Shown: positions 47,184-59,321 of the stretch, one piece after another | Position numbering within the stretch: position 1 is the stretch's first letter | Layout of the letters: the number at the start of each line of letters is the position of its first letter | Translations under genes and position numbers: made by a program | The notes under the pieces: model-generated | What the model saw: only the letters and a program-made list of their open reading frames with translations | The model's database searches: none | What the model was told of the DNA's origin: nothing | NCBI GenBank assembly: GCA_030620095.1 | Contig: JAUTXW010003840.1 | Span: 186,001-250,000 of the forward strand | Source: Kuschelorhynchus macadamiae | Lineage: Eukaryota > Arthropoda > Insecta > Coleoptera > Curculionidae | DNA: 64,000 bases | Reading direction: 5' to 3'

Positions 47184-47963
47184 TTTAACAGCCATTCGGA
47201 CAAATAATTCTGCCTTTGATAAGCTAATTCACATATAGGGTCGAAAAATGATGGACCTTTATACCGATAAGCCTTTAAGCGTTTTTCATCATATCTACCG
47301 GTACAATTGACGACGTTTCGTCCTTTTGGGGCTCATCCGGCCAATGCAGCCATATGGTAGCTGCGATGAAAAATATTTAACGCCAGTTTGAATATATACA
47401 ACGAAAATTTAAGGCAGTTAGAAATTAACCCAAAGAGTAAAGAGGTGTCATCTATGGGTATCAGTGTGAGGCTTGTTATCTGAACCTCTAGTAGCAATGT
47501 AGAAGTATATAGATGTAAAAGTTAAAAACACAAGCGCTATATGCGTAGGTTTTCAATTTTTTGTTTGCCGTGCGATTCTTTTTGTAATTTTAACTTTTGG
47601 AAAAACTTCTATCCACAATAGTTTTCATTAAGGTATATTTTTAATTATTGCTACTAGAGGTTCAAATAACAGCCCTCACACTGATACCCATAGATGGCAC
47701 CTTTTTACTCTTTGCGTTAATTTTTTACTGCCTTAAATTTTCATCGTATCTATTCAAACTGCCGGTAAATATTTTTCATCATCTCTACCATATGGCTGCA
47801 TTGACCTAATGAGCCCCAAAAGGGCTAAACGTCGTCAATTGTGCCGGTAGAGATGAAGAAAAATGCTTAAAGGCTTGTCGGTATAATGTTCTATGATTTT
47901 TGGACCCTATATCTGAATTAGCTTATTAAAGGCAGAATTATTTGTCCGAATGGCCGTTAAATG
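47184..47963. mobile_element. 780-bp foldback element with ~316-bp arms
   Basis: The left arm 47184-47499 starts tttaacagccattcggacaa; the right arm 47645-47963 ends ttgtccgaatggccgttaaa. Matching internal blocks are taccgataagcctttaagcg / cgcttaaa-type, acgacgttt...ggggctcat / atgagcccc...aacgtcgt and aacctctagtagcaat / attgctactagaggtt. The loop of about 145 bases contains a ctatccacaatagtttt segment also seen near 44820. There is no coding capacity, so it would be a non-autonomous foldback or MITE. Confidence 0.8.
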
Positions 47964-49800
47964 TGTCTTATTAATTGACTGGGCGGTGGGTCATGGGTCA
48001 ATGAGGGAAGTTCCAGGTAAAGGAAATTTATCGGTTTTTTTTAAACGAAACACATATGTTTTTTTTTTAAGGAAAAATTCGTTAGGAGGGAAGGAAATTT
48101 ACCGTGTTTTTTCTTTGTCTATTAATAAGACGGTAAATCCCATATCCTTATAATTGTAATTGTCAGCATTTTTTGGAAGCCCTCAGACAACGGTAACTCT
48201 GCTCGCCTATACATACCCCTACACCATACCCGGATTGCTCCGAATAAAAAATGTAGAAAAGCTCGTCGGTCGGATCGAGGGAAAAATCCTCGGGATTTTT
48301 AAACGATATTTCTGGCTCGAATTGTGGCCGAGAGCAATATATAAAAGATAAGACCATTGAAAAGTTATACGGTTGACTTTATTTTCGAGGTCCCGGGGAA
48401 ACGGAGAAATTCCTAAATAAAATATCAACTCGAGAAGCGTCGAGGAACGGACAGCCGAGACTGGCGTTTACTCGCGTTCGACTTTGTGTTTGTTTTTGAG
48501 TTAAATTGCACTACAAATACTATCGTGTTTGTCTTTTCCCCCTTATGATATACGGTGATCGTTTTTCGTGGTTCGTTTGGGGAAACAATGACAAATATTA
48601 GTTTGCCGAGAAATCAGAAAATGATATCGGACGGAAGGCAGCGGTAAATTCGAAATATCGATTGCGAATTAGAGATATTTTATTTTTCTACGACTATCAA
48701 ATAATTTCTTTACTACAAAAGCGATTTCTAGTTAAATAATGTTATTGATTGCCAATGTCATAGATAACAGACACCATACCCGTCAGTAATGATTTTGTTA
48801 CTCACGGGTTGCTACCAATCACTAAACTCTTCCATCGTTTAATTAATTGTATTGTCCAATACAATATCTAATACTGCTGTTAAAACAATTCATCACGAAT
48901 GCTGTGAAGAAACAAAATCAAAACGACGCCATAATATTTTTATTTTTTATTTATTATTATTACCATATACTATACAATTAAGTACATTGGGTCATTATAA
49001 TAATAGGGTTATAAATAACTATATTTAAAGAAACTAAAAGTAGCTAGAAGTACAAACATAAGAATATTAAAAACATTTACATAGTACGACATATAAGTAT
49101 AGTCAATAAAAAAATCATTAAAATTAACACACAAAAAAAACAAATCCTAATTGACATTTACCAAAAACATGACGCCCCAATTTGGACAATGCCGGATCAG
49201 CAAAAAAAAGTACAAAATAAAGAAAAACAAAGAAAGAAACACACACATACTCATTACTCATATCAGCCTTAGTCAGTGACCAGAACACAAATACTTCCCA
49301 ATTGAGTAAAATGCTCAAGTCAAGAGACATTATTTAATGCAATTAATAAATTGTGTGCCCCTCATTGCCCTCAAATCTGAATGTAGTTTGTTATACAAAG
49401 GGGGCTGAGTTCCAAAACTAGTTTTATCCAAAGTCATGAATTTTCAGTAAACGCCAAAAACGAACTGCAGTTAAATTAATCGTTATAGTTTATTAGTTTT
49501 TGCTCTTTTAGGTAGTAAATGCGTTACTTAGTTATTTCACAAAAGGAAAAATAAATTCATTTACTATTTTTTCGTTTATTTACTAAAAATAAATGGATAA
49601 GGACAGTTTTTTGTTGCAAATTAATGGATATAAGAGCATTTATGAAACAAACAACATTGGATTAAAACACTTTTGGAAATAAAAAAAAACATCTCTATAA
49701 GCAAACTTGTTTATTTTAAACTTTTGTAGTCTTATTGAACATTATTAGAACTTAAACATGTTGTAAGAAGAAGACCAATTAATTAACAAATTAAAGTTAG
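47964..49800. other. Gene-free stretch, partly less AT-rich
   Basis: No protein family is recognised. Positions about 48370-48660 are of mixed composition (gtcccggggaaacggag, gcgtcgaggaacggac) and do not resemble the repeats; they may be unique host sequence such as a regulatory element or leader, which cannot be settled from sequence alone. Confidence 0.35.
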
Positions 49801-49822
49801 AAAGAAAATTATCAAACTTAAG

Positions 49823-51470
49823 TTAGAAAAAGTTGAAGAATCGTACTGTAAATACATCAGCTTCTGTTGAAATATCCTGAATTTCTTCTATTTCAACTTG
49901 CACATCATAGGGTATTGGTTTGGGAAGAAGGTCTTTGTAAAAATCCAATTCTCTTAGGTCCTTCCAGTTTTCTCCGAAATGCTGTTTAAGTAGTTTATTG
50001 ATATCCTGCAGTTTTTCACTTTTAATTGGCACTTGTAGTGGGAGCAGATCAGGTTTGAAATGAAAAATTTTACCTTTCTTGAGAAAGGGTTTAAAGACGC
50101 CTAAATCACTTCTGTAAGTTGTTTCCCCTTTAAGCAAGATAGAATTTTTGGTTTTGATCAGCTTCATTCTTTTTGCAGGCAACCTGGAAATGTAATTGGC
50201 CTGGAGTTTTAACATTATTGGCTAACTGTAAGATTTAAAGTCAAACAGAGGAACATCCTTACTGAGAAGTATTCTTACTTGTCCATACTTGGAGAAAATA
50301 TTAATGTATTCCTGAGGATCAATTATGGTGTCTTTGTAGTTTAATTAAAGAGAATTTTTTGGTTTAGCCCGAACACTCTATCTGGCGGTATATACAAGTG
50401 GACCACAGTTTTTGAAATATAAACTCAAGATACTGTATATTTGCAGGAGATTTTTCTTGAAGCCATTTTGCCAACATACCAATCACTGTAATATTTTTAT
50501 TCTGGCCTGGGCAGCAGACTGAAAAAATCTCTATGTTGTTATACGCGTGTAAATTTTTACTGCAAAGGAAATGATAGACAAATAGATTTTCTGACCAAGT
50601 AAAAATATTTACGGTTTCTCTGTTCTGTACATTCTTTGAATGTCCTTCGCATATAGTCATATTATACTGGTATAACTGGCGAGAATAATAAGCAATTTGA
50701 TCGGGGACTTTGTGTAAAACAAGATTTTTCTGGCAGTCAAATGAAAATTTAAAAGTTGAGGGATTTTGCTCCCTAAGTTGTTCATGAAATGCCTTTGCCT
50801 TCATTTTGTGTACAGTATACCTTGCCATTGTTTCGGCTTTTTCTTGACCTTTAAGAACTTGAATTTTTTATTTAAATCTTATACACTCAGAGCAAGCATC
50901 TGTAGCGGGTGTCTTGAAAGTAATATTAAAATCCGTCATGAAGATATCCCAAAAAAATGATATTTTACTTGATTGTGTGCTACAACTTTGCTGTTATATA
51001 ACTTCCATAATTTGCGCACGAAACAGTCACTACAAAAATATTGCCTGAGACTTTTCTGGCGTGTATAATGAGATTCGACACACTTTAGAGATTGGATAAA
51101 ATTTTTTACTTCATTTCTCTTTTCAGAATATTTTACCGATCTCGTATCGCCTCCGCGGTTTTCTTTAACAATGTGTCCAGTCAAGTGATGTTGCTTACAA
51201 ATATTTTGCACTCTAAACTTAGAAACTCCAAGAATATCTTGAAATATTTTCCCTCAAACCTATACTAGACCTAGCGATCTTGATTTTATGTAATAAATTA
51301 TAGTTGTACGCTTTTGAGGACCTTCTACTGCGCCGGGGCGTCTACGTTTAGGGTTTTCTTGAGCCGTATGTTTCAATATAAAATTATCTTGAAAAATTTT
51401 GTCTTCATTAGAATAAAAAGATTGATGGAGCGCCTTATATCCTGCATAAGTACATCGTTGCATTACAACA
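49823..51470 (-). pseudogene. Broken gene of a repetitive insect protein family, probably a transposase
   Basis: Minus-strand pieces in order: 51463-51260 (N-terminal, RRRPGAVEGPQKR), 51250-50940 (ILGVSKFRVQNICKQHHLTG, then SHYTRQKSLRQYFCSDCFVR), 50828-50364 (FKFSFDCQKNLVLHKVPDQI, YYSRQLYQYNMTICEGHS, CPGQNKNITVIGMLAKWL) and 50215-49823 (LLKQHFGENWKDLRELDFY near the C-terminus). I know this motif order from multicopy, usually uncharacterised insect and cnidarian proteins. FDCQKN and a D-G-C-x-G-Q-N motif look like catalytic blocks of an RNase H-like nuclease. Here the Asp of the second block is lost (VCCPGQNKN). Stops and frame changes separate the pieces. A Sola-type DNA transposon is possible, but I cannot confirm it. 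Confidence 0.65.
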
Positions 51471-51499
51471 CTTTCTTCTTATTCAAATGCCAAATGAAT

Positions 51500-51958
<459 letters not shown>

Positions 51959-52089
51959 ATGAAAACTTCTTTACAGCTTTCACGCACGTTCATATTAAAT
52001 ATTAGTCGAAGTATTCGTTTTTGATTAAAAAAAAACAACACTGTTTACCAGTGTTGACAAAAGGAATAATATACAGAAATAAGCTCTAT

Positions 52090-53290
52090 CTAGTGTATTT
52101 TTAAGCACTAAGTGTGGCGAAATAGGCCGAATTTAACTTAGAACATACGCGGTCTACATGATGTGGAAATGTAAGTTGAAGATCGAGATTCCAAAAATTT
52201 AACATTCTGTGAAAACTCTATATTGAGTTCTTGCTTAAAATTACTTGGGAGTGATTTTCAATCAAACCAGTTTGTGTAGACAGTTTTGACAATATTTAGG
52301 ATAAGTCCATTTTTGCTTCACCGGGATTCTATATCACTACAAATATATTTTACGCTATCTGCTGCGGCAACAATAGAGGTAAATCATCAACTTACATTAT
52401 GAATAACAGCGGTCCCAAAACTGAGCCTTGTAATACATCAAGCTCCACAGACCTTTCTTCCGTTCATACACCACTGTATTTAACTATTATATTTCGCTCA
52501 GTCATATAAGAATCTACCCAGTCCAGAATAGTTCCACGAATGCCCCATTTTATTAGTTTGTAGATTAAAAAGTCTTATTAACTACATGTTTTCTCTCATC
52601 AATGTTTCAAAAATTGTAATTTAAAGAATGAAAAGATGCAGATTCAGTTGACTTATTTTAAAAGAATCCATGCTAGGCTGGATTTAGTACATTATATGTA
52701 TTTATAAAATTAATCATTTTATTATAAACCAATCTTTCCAAAATCTTTGACTAGAGTGCTAAATATTGAAATTTGACGATAGTTCTCTATGTTTTCGCGA
52801 TTATTTTTTTTGTAAACTGGAATTACTTTAGCTGTTTTAAATATTTTAGGAAAAACACCTTCGATAAGACTAGAGTCTATTAAGTCTGTGAGAGGCTGAG
52901 AAATGTAATATTTAATAATTTTAATTAATTTTACATTTAAGATTTCGATATTCGGATATCACATTATTAATTTTAATAGTTTTTTGTACAATATATAGAT
53001 TATCAAGTCTGCTTTCCATACGAGACGAATTTATATTATACCAGCCATTTACTAATTGTGATTTTTTAGGTTTGATGTCTTTATAGAGACAGGAACAATC
53101 TAGACAGAATATTATATTTTCAATAAATTGGGTCCCTAGTTCATTACCTTTTAAGGAAAGATCGAAAATACAACTTCACTTCTGTGACCTCACCATAATA
53201 GAGAAAAGGGCTAGGTTTATTTTCAGAAAGATCCCGATATATTGGTTAATATTTTGGTTCAGAAACGATATTTTTTTCTTTTATAATATC
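52090..53290 (-). pseudogene. Non-LTR retrotransposon reverse transcriptase, degraded
   Basis: The minus strand, read with frame changes, gives in order: an N-terminal region (FDLSLKGNELGTQF near 53120), an IENYRQISI-like block near 52800, FSKILER-like around 52750, then GIRGTILDWVDSYMTERN (52540-52490), SVELDVLQGSVLGPLLFIM (52450-52400) and a DDLPLLL-like palm motif near 52385. These are the classical blocks of a Jockey-like reverse transcriptase. Stops interrupt every block and the C-terminus is missing. It may belong to the same family as the C-terminal fragment at 5770-6250, but the two do not overlap, so this is not shown. Confidence 0.7.
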
Positions 53291-53535
53291 AAAAATAAAT
53301 GTATATGGGGATTAAAAACGCTAGTCCGATATGAAGTATCCGGAATGATGGTAGCTATATAATATTCTATAATGGATGAGCGAGCCTCTGTGACTTTTTG
53401 AATGTGTGTAGACCCTTGTAGGTTCAATTTAATACGCTGTCATATTTATATTGAAAATAAACTGTTTGCCTACATTTCTCTCTTAAATTGAGTTTAAACG
53501 ATCAGACTGAGATTGATGGTACACCATTTAATTTT

Positions 53536-55447
53536 GGGGTTTTTTGGTTTTACGAATTCGAATTTAATCTTAGTATAGCTCTTACTTGTAGAAGGTCTAT
53601 ATGTCTTCCTACTCGTTCGAACACTCACAACTTTTTGATACAGCCTTGTATTACATTTTTGAGTAAAATAAATAATTCCTTTGTCACTTTTATGTCAAAA
53701 AGGTATATCTGTTAAAAGTTGATACGAGCAACCCTTTTCCAGATATTTCGATATGAAGCAATTTCGGCGCATGTAATTTTTTTATCAAATGCACATAAAG
53801 TATGCATGTATTGTATAAAAAATAGAAGTGTGCCTTGCCTGACAGAACAAGTGCTGGTTGGCGTTGCCATCTTTTTACTTGTTACTTAGAAACAGTAATG
53901 TCAGTTATTAATAAGATCAAATTTTGTCACTGTCAAATTCTGTTCATAACTTTTATTACCTGACAATAATAATTTAAGAAACATTAGTTCTAAGTACATC
54001 ATTATGCCTGCAAAATTCTTGAATCGTGAATATGCAGATGTGATATTCGTCTATGGCTTCTGCAATGATGTCTCAATTCAAGCAGTTGCGGAGTACTAGC
54101 GTCATTTTCCAATAGAAGGGTATCAGATAGAAGAGTTTTTTAGCAAGTTTCCGCTACTGCTGGAGAATCTGGGATGTTTCCAAGTGCGAAAACTGTATCT
54201 GAATCAGAATTACCAACTAGAAGAGGTTCAACATTTGAAAAGGAGGGATTTTGATTTTGAGTTGGATTAATTAATAAGATTGAAGGTTGTATAGGTATGT
54301 TTTGCTCCCTGATGAAGCACAGTTCACCCGAGATGGTATAAATAATCTTCACAATGAACACCGATGGTCCGATAAAAGTACTCACGCTACGGTAGAATAT
54401 AATTTGTATGGAATATTAAATGGTCATTTAATTGATCCATTTATAATCGACCGTGTTCTTACAGAAGAAAAATATTTAGACTTACTTAAAAATCACTATT
54501 GGAATATGCTCCCTTTATGTAAGACAAAAACATGTATTTGCAGCATGCACACTACAGTTTACTTGTAAGAGATTTTTTAAACCAAACTTTTCAAATCGAT
54601 AGATTGGTCGGAGTGGTCCGTATAATTGGCCACCTAGATCGCCAGATCTTAATCCTTGGGATTATTGTCTTTGGGGGGGCGGTGGTTCAAATTACTGGTA
54701 TATTCCACTAAAGGAAATACAAGAGAAACATTATTGGAACTGATAATGAACGCAGCATAAACTCTAAGGAATGAGCCCGAGTATATCCACAGAGCAACCC
54801 GAGCTAACTTGTGCTAAGAAGTAAATGGTGGAATTTTTGAAAAATATAAAACCTAGCCTATGTTTAATTAGAAATAACTTAATAATAATAATTTTAATGA
54901 AAATTAAATACATTTTGTTTAGTTTGTGTCTGATTTACACCTCAAAAAAATGTGTTAACCCTTCATTTCAAAGCTTTTGTACCAAGATGCGTTTAAATTT
55001 GAATAAAGGACAAACTTTTAAAATTGTTTTTAATCCAAATATCTCGAAAAAGGTTGCTCGTATCAACTTTTAACAGACATACCTTTTTGACGTAAAAATA
55101 ATAAAGGAATCATACATTTTACTCAAAAATGTAACACAGGGCTGTACCAAAATGGTGCGATTGTTCGAAAAAGTAGAAAGACATGTAGGTAACGCCCCCT
55201 ACAATTAAGAGCTATACTATTAGATTCGACTTCGCCATATTAAAAAACCCCCGGATAAAAATTTTCACTCCAATAATTACATTATTATAGATTTTTTTAA
55301 AAAAATAGAAAAATTAAATAAAAACTTTAGCATCTTATATCTCGAAAACGAAGGCTTTGCGGACACATATTTATATAGATTTTCATGTTTATTTTTGGGG
55401 CCTGAATACGTACCTGAAGTATTGGTATTTCCTCATGAATCACCCTG
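53536..55447 (+). mobile_element. Mariner-type transposon, left end lost, ~215-bp inverted repeat visible
   Basis: Inverted repeats are 53536-53752 (ggggttttttgg, tatagctctta, gtaaaataaataattccttt, ttaaaagttgatacgagcaa) and 55037-55252. On the right the sequence continues about 195 bases to a caccctg terminus followed by TA (55441-55449). The left counterpart of that outer part is absent, so the left end is truncated or rearranged. A broken transposase lies between the arms on the plus strand. Confidence 0.7.
54004..54700 (+). pseudogene. Mariner transposase, decayed
   Basis: The start at 54004 gives MPAKFLNREYADVIFVYGFC (first helix-turn-helix), with a stop after about 33 codons. A degenerate stretch follows, then YVLLPDEAQFTRDGINNLHN (first catalytic Asp) at 54293 and an open part to 54568 (VEYNLYGILNGHLIDPFIID). 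After a frame change the third motif appears as NWPPRSPDLNPWDYCLWG near 54640. The second motif is not readable. The sequence is clearly of the same broad group as the other mariner copies, but a different subfamily. Confidence 0.75.
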
Positions 55448-55449
55448 TA

Positions 55450-56804
55450 TATATTAATATAAGTAAATATCCTTAATAATTATAAGGTTTCTGACGGCTT
55501 TTTGAAGCAATTAATACTACTTTCCTTCGCGTTATTCGCTCAAATTATTTGAAACAAAAGTTTATTAAAATAAAATGTGAATTTCTGGAGACGGTTTTAG
55601 TCTATAACAAGAAACGCCAGATAAACAAAAAGATATTGAATATAAATTGACCAAAACACACAAGAAAAACTAGTACTAGGAATATCCATAATAAACTTGA
55701 AAATGTATAATATTTTACTCGCAAGTAGTGGGTATTACTTGATCATTAAATAATATTATACTGTTATAATTACAAAAACTCCTTTTTAATTTGCACTACA
55801 ATTCCAATTACCATAGAATACTTAAAAATAAAAAGACGTTCGAGGAATAGAAATATCTCAAGCGATCTCTTTGAATGCTCCGAAAGAGAACTAAAAATAA
55901 ATTCCCGATTAGTCGTCCGGTATTTTTTCTTGAGTGCAATCGAATCAATAATCGATATTTCAATATTTCCCCATTATTTCGTTATCTGGAGACTCGTCTA
56001 GAGCGCACTCCAGCCTCACCATCGCGCGGTACTTGACTCTCTTGGGGCGAGTGGAGAGCTTCATCGACAATCACGTCGCGTCGTCGAGGTCCGTGCACTG
56101 GAAGAGGCCACGTGTTGATATCGATGAATAATAATTAACTCTCTGGATTATTCTCTCGTTTTAAATATGAAACGAAGTAAAAATGTCGAATTGGACATTT
56201 TCGGGGGTAATGTCCCTAGTGTATTATTCCGGAAAACGAGTGTTTAAAACACCGGTTATCCAGGAATATTTTACGTTATTTTTACTATGTACTGATATTA
56301 ATTCTTGAACAAATGAAAATAACAACTAATAATGTAGAATATTAAATTCGTGAGGTGACATCTGTATACTTTTCGTCGTCATGGAAATGAGAAAAACAAA
56401 AATTAATTTGCAATTTGTCACATAATTGTCACATTGTACATCGCTTAATAGCTATTTATACTATAAGGCATGTAAGTAACATTTACCAGTCGAGGAAGAG
56501 TTGGAGTCAAAAAAGTTGGAGCCTGGTTAATGTACTTACATCTCATATAGTATATAACATTTTTCCCCCTCCCTGTATTGTATGTTTACAAGAAAATGCT
56601 GGATATATTTTTGGATTTTTATTATCGTCACATTCTATAGCATTCTCATTAAATTATGAAGGCAGCCTTAATCCGTTGCCAGAGCAACATAAAAAGTTTT
56701 TATTTTATCAACAACGTCAAGTTGACAATTCATAGCGAAAAGTTTAAAGAAGTCGAATTATTTGATTCTGTGTGGCCAAAATGGATGTTTAAGACATAGA
56801 AGAA
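55450..56804. other. Gene-free stretch with a GC-richer segment
   Basis: Positions about 55980-56130 are among the most GC-rich DNA of the window (catcgcgcggtacttgac, cacgtcgcgtcgtcgaggtc) and unlike any repeat here. This could be a host regulatory element or first exon, but no coding frame, splice pair or TATA box settles it. The rest is AT-rich. Confidence 0.35.
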
Positions 56805-57608
56805 TTGTTTAATGATGTACCCTCACTAAGATTGTTACCGTTCTCAAGTTTATTTCTTACTATGTTTAAAATCGTATCTACAGGTACATTTGTAAAAACA
56901 CTAACGACATCAAAACTTATCAGTGTTTTCTATATATTTATTTGAATTTTAGACAATTTTTCTAGGAAGTGTTGTGAATTATTTATATATGAATCATTGT
57001 TACCTCCTAGCGGTTTTAATATATTTGAAAGAAACCTAGCTAAATGATGTGTCGGTGAATTTACGCTACTTATTATTGGTCTTAATGGTATGTTTGGTTT
57101 GAAAATTTTTGGTACTCCATAGAAATGTGGTGTGGTGTTAATTTAAAGCGTTCAATATCCATAAATTGATTTCTATGTTTTTTAAACATAGTGTATATTT
57201 GTCTTTCTATATGTGGAAATGGTTAAAATATTGGTGGGAATTCAACGGAAGAAAATGGCACCCTAATAATTTTTTTTAAAAAGACAGTATATATGTGTTA
57301 CTAAATGACTACGTATGTTTTGAATTATATTTGGTCCCTGTTCACTATTGCTAATAAATAAAAAATATATCGATTTTTTTTAGTATACAAACAGTTATTT
57401 TCCGTTTCCTGGAAAGGACAAGTTGCAAAGAAATATTTACTTTTTCTATCAAAATTGTCACGCTTCTGAACCTACACAGGTATCGATGGGTAACATCTCC
57501 AAAAAAATTTAGTAGTTTCCATAGTAACTATATCATAAAAAAGGCTTCCTTTAGTTAAAAATGAAACATTTTCTCTACAACAACTTGTACCTTCTTATGT
57601 TGATATTC
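56805..57608 (-). repeat. Duplicated block, copy 1 (Penelope fragment plus monomer repeat)
   Basis: Matches 62192-62955 closely over its length, with a few indels (for example about 40 extra bases near 57300). The first 430 bases are the antisense of a Penelope-like reverse transcriptase N-terminal half (FYGVPKIFKPNIPLRPIISS, SVFTNVPVDTILNIV). The remainder is monomer-repeat-related DNA (taaaatattggtgggaattc, gacagtatatatgtgttact). The block ends exactly where the hAT element begins. Confidence 0.8.
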
Positions 57609-58510
57609 CAGGGGCGTGCAGTACATGGAAGCAAGGGAAGCATTGCTTCCCCAAAAAAAATTACAGAACATCTTCTAAAATGTAATTTTTGAAATAGGAA
57701 ACCATTAATTTAATTTATATTAAAAATGCTAAAATATTATCAAGCCCATAATAAATGCGGCCTTGACTCCGACCCAGCCACAATAGAATATCGAATAGAA
57801 CCTATGCGGGCCGCTAGCTTCTCTACAGCCAAGTCCTGTATGCTTGATTTTCTGTGAATCGAGCCAGAGTTTATTGAACTTTCCACCGGCTGTTTGCAAT
57901 TTTTGCATTTCAGTCGCGTGCTTTAAGTGGGGGCGGAAGCTATCGTTGGAGTAGGTTCTTTGTTTGAACGGCTAACCGTGTGTTGTGTAATACGTACGTC
58001 GCGTTGTGCATGGTGCGAAATGGAAGACAATAATACGGACGTGAATATGCAAATACCGTCAACTTCGGCTGTCGGTAATAACGTTGAAAATGTTAGAGAA
58101 TTTAGTAAGAAGAGTGTGTGTGAATATGTGGTGTGTGTCTTAATAATAAAGCGATTTTTAAACTAAACTTCGCTGATAAGCTTCAAATATATTCCAAAGG
58201 AAGGGCAAAACCGCCAATGAAAAACTTAACCACAAAAATGAAAAACTGTATTATACATTTTTATCCGGAAAAACAATACTTTTTGAAAATGAGAAAAGTC
58301 TCTGGAATAAAACTGGTTTTTCTGATTTAAACAATTTCTATAAAGCTGTAAAAAGTCACATTATGTCCAAAGCGCATTTACAGGCCGTTATAAAAGAAAT
58401 AGTCTTCGGCAAAACCAGAATTGAACACGCTCTTAATAAACAGTTGGAAATTAGTCATCGCCAACACAATGAACTAGTCGATAAAAATAAGTAAATATTA
58501 AGAAGACTTA

Positions 58511-59321
58511 TCGATGTTGTTTGTTTTCTCGGACAGCACGAATTGAGATTTAGAGGTCATGACGAAACATGGGTTTCTAGGGGAAATTTTCAAGATTTAC
58601 TTAGTTTAGTGGTTAAATATGATGATACATTAAGAGGCATGGCTGCTTTTTTTTCCAAGTCAACAAAACGTACACAAGCTCTGGACTCCATTGTCCACAA
58701 ACGATTGCTCAAAGTAGCTTTTACTTGCTGGAACTATAATGGAAGACTTGTGTTAACAGTATCTGAAAATCGTGAAGCGCTGAATGAACTGTTTGAGAAT
58801 ATAATAGAAAATAATGAAACATGGGACTCAGAAGCAATAAATCGTTCGAGGGGGGTTTTCGACTGTTTGAAACGAGATTTTAATTTTAATTATTTGTTGA
58901 ACATATTCTCAGAAATATTTCCATTCTCGTTTTTAATACATTAGAAACTAAAACAAATGATATTGCTTTTTGCCTAAAAAAAGGGGATGATTTTAAGTCC
59001 ATGTTAAGCCAAAAAAGAGATGACTTTGACCTATTTGGGAGAAAACAATGACGTTAAATGTAGAGCCATAAGCCAAGCGTCTTCGAACAGACGAGGTGGG
59101 AGATGTTCAAACATCATACAGACGCCTCTTCTATGAAATAATCGATCAAATTCAGCAACAAATAGATTTAACGGTTTAAATGATTTTAAATTCTTCGAGC
59201 TCTGCAATTTTGATGCATTTAAAGGAAAAACTTTTCCAGAAAATGAGTTTGAATCTTTTCTTCTTCATTATGGCCAGTTCTTCGACCGAGTGTTACTGCG
59301 ATCTGAACTAAAAGCAATTTA
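58511..59321 (+). repeat. Internal duplication of the hAT gene, copy 1 (core-less)
   Basis: Composed of segment A (58511-58634) fused to segment C (58636-59321). A recurs at 59322-59437 and C at 59941-60632. The A-C fusion uses a shared ttaag motif, and the C-to-A join at 59320 uses a shared attta(c)ga. In the second copy A and C are separated by about 490 bases of catalytic core. Confidence 0.85.

Noticed and set aside
57601..57608. Eight-base target duplication for the hAT element
   Set aside because: tgatattc on the left and caatttac on the right agree at too few positions to be called a duplication.
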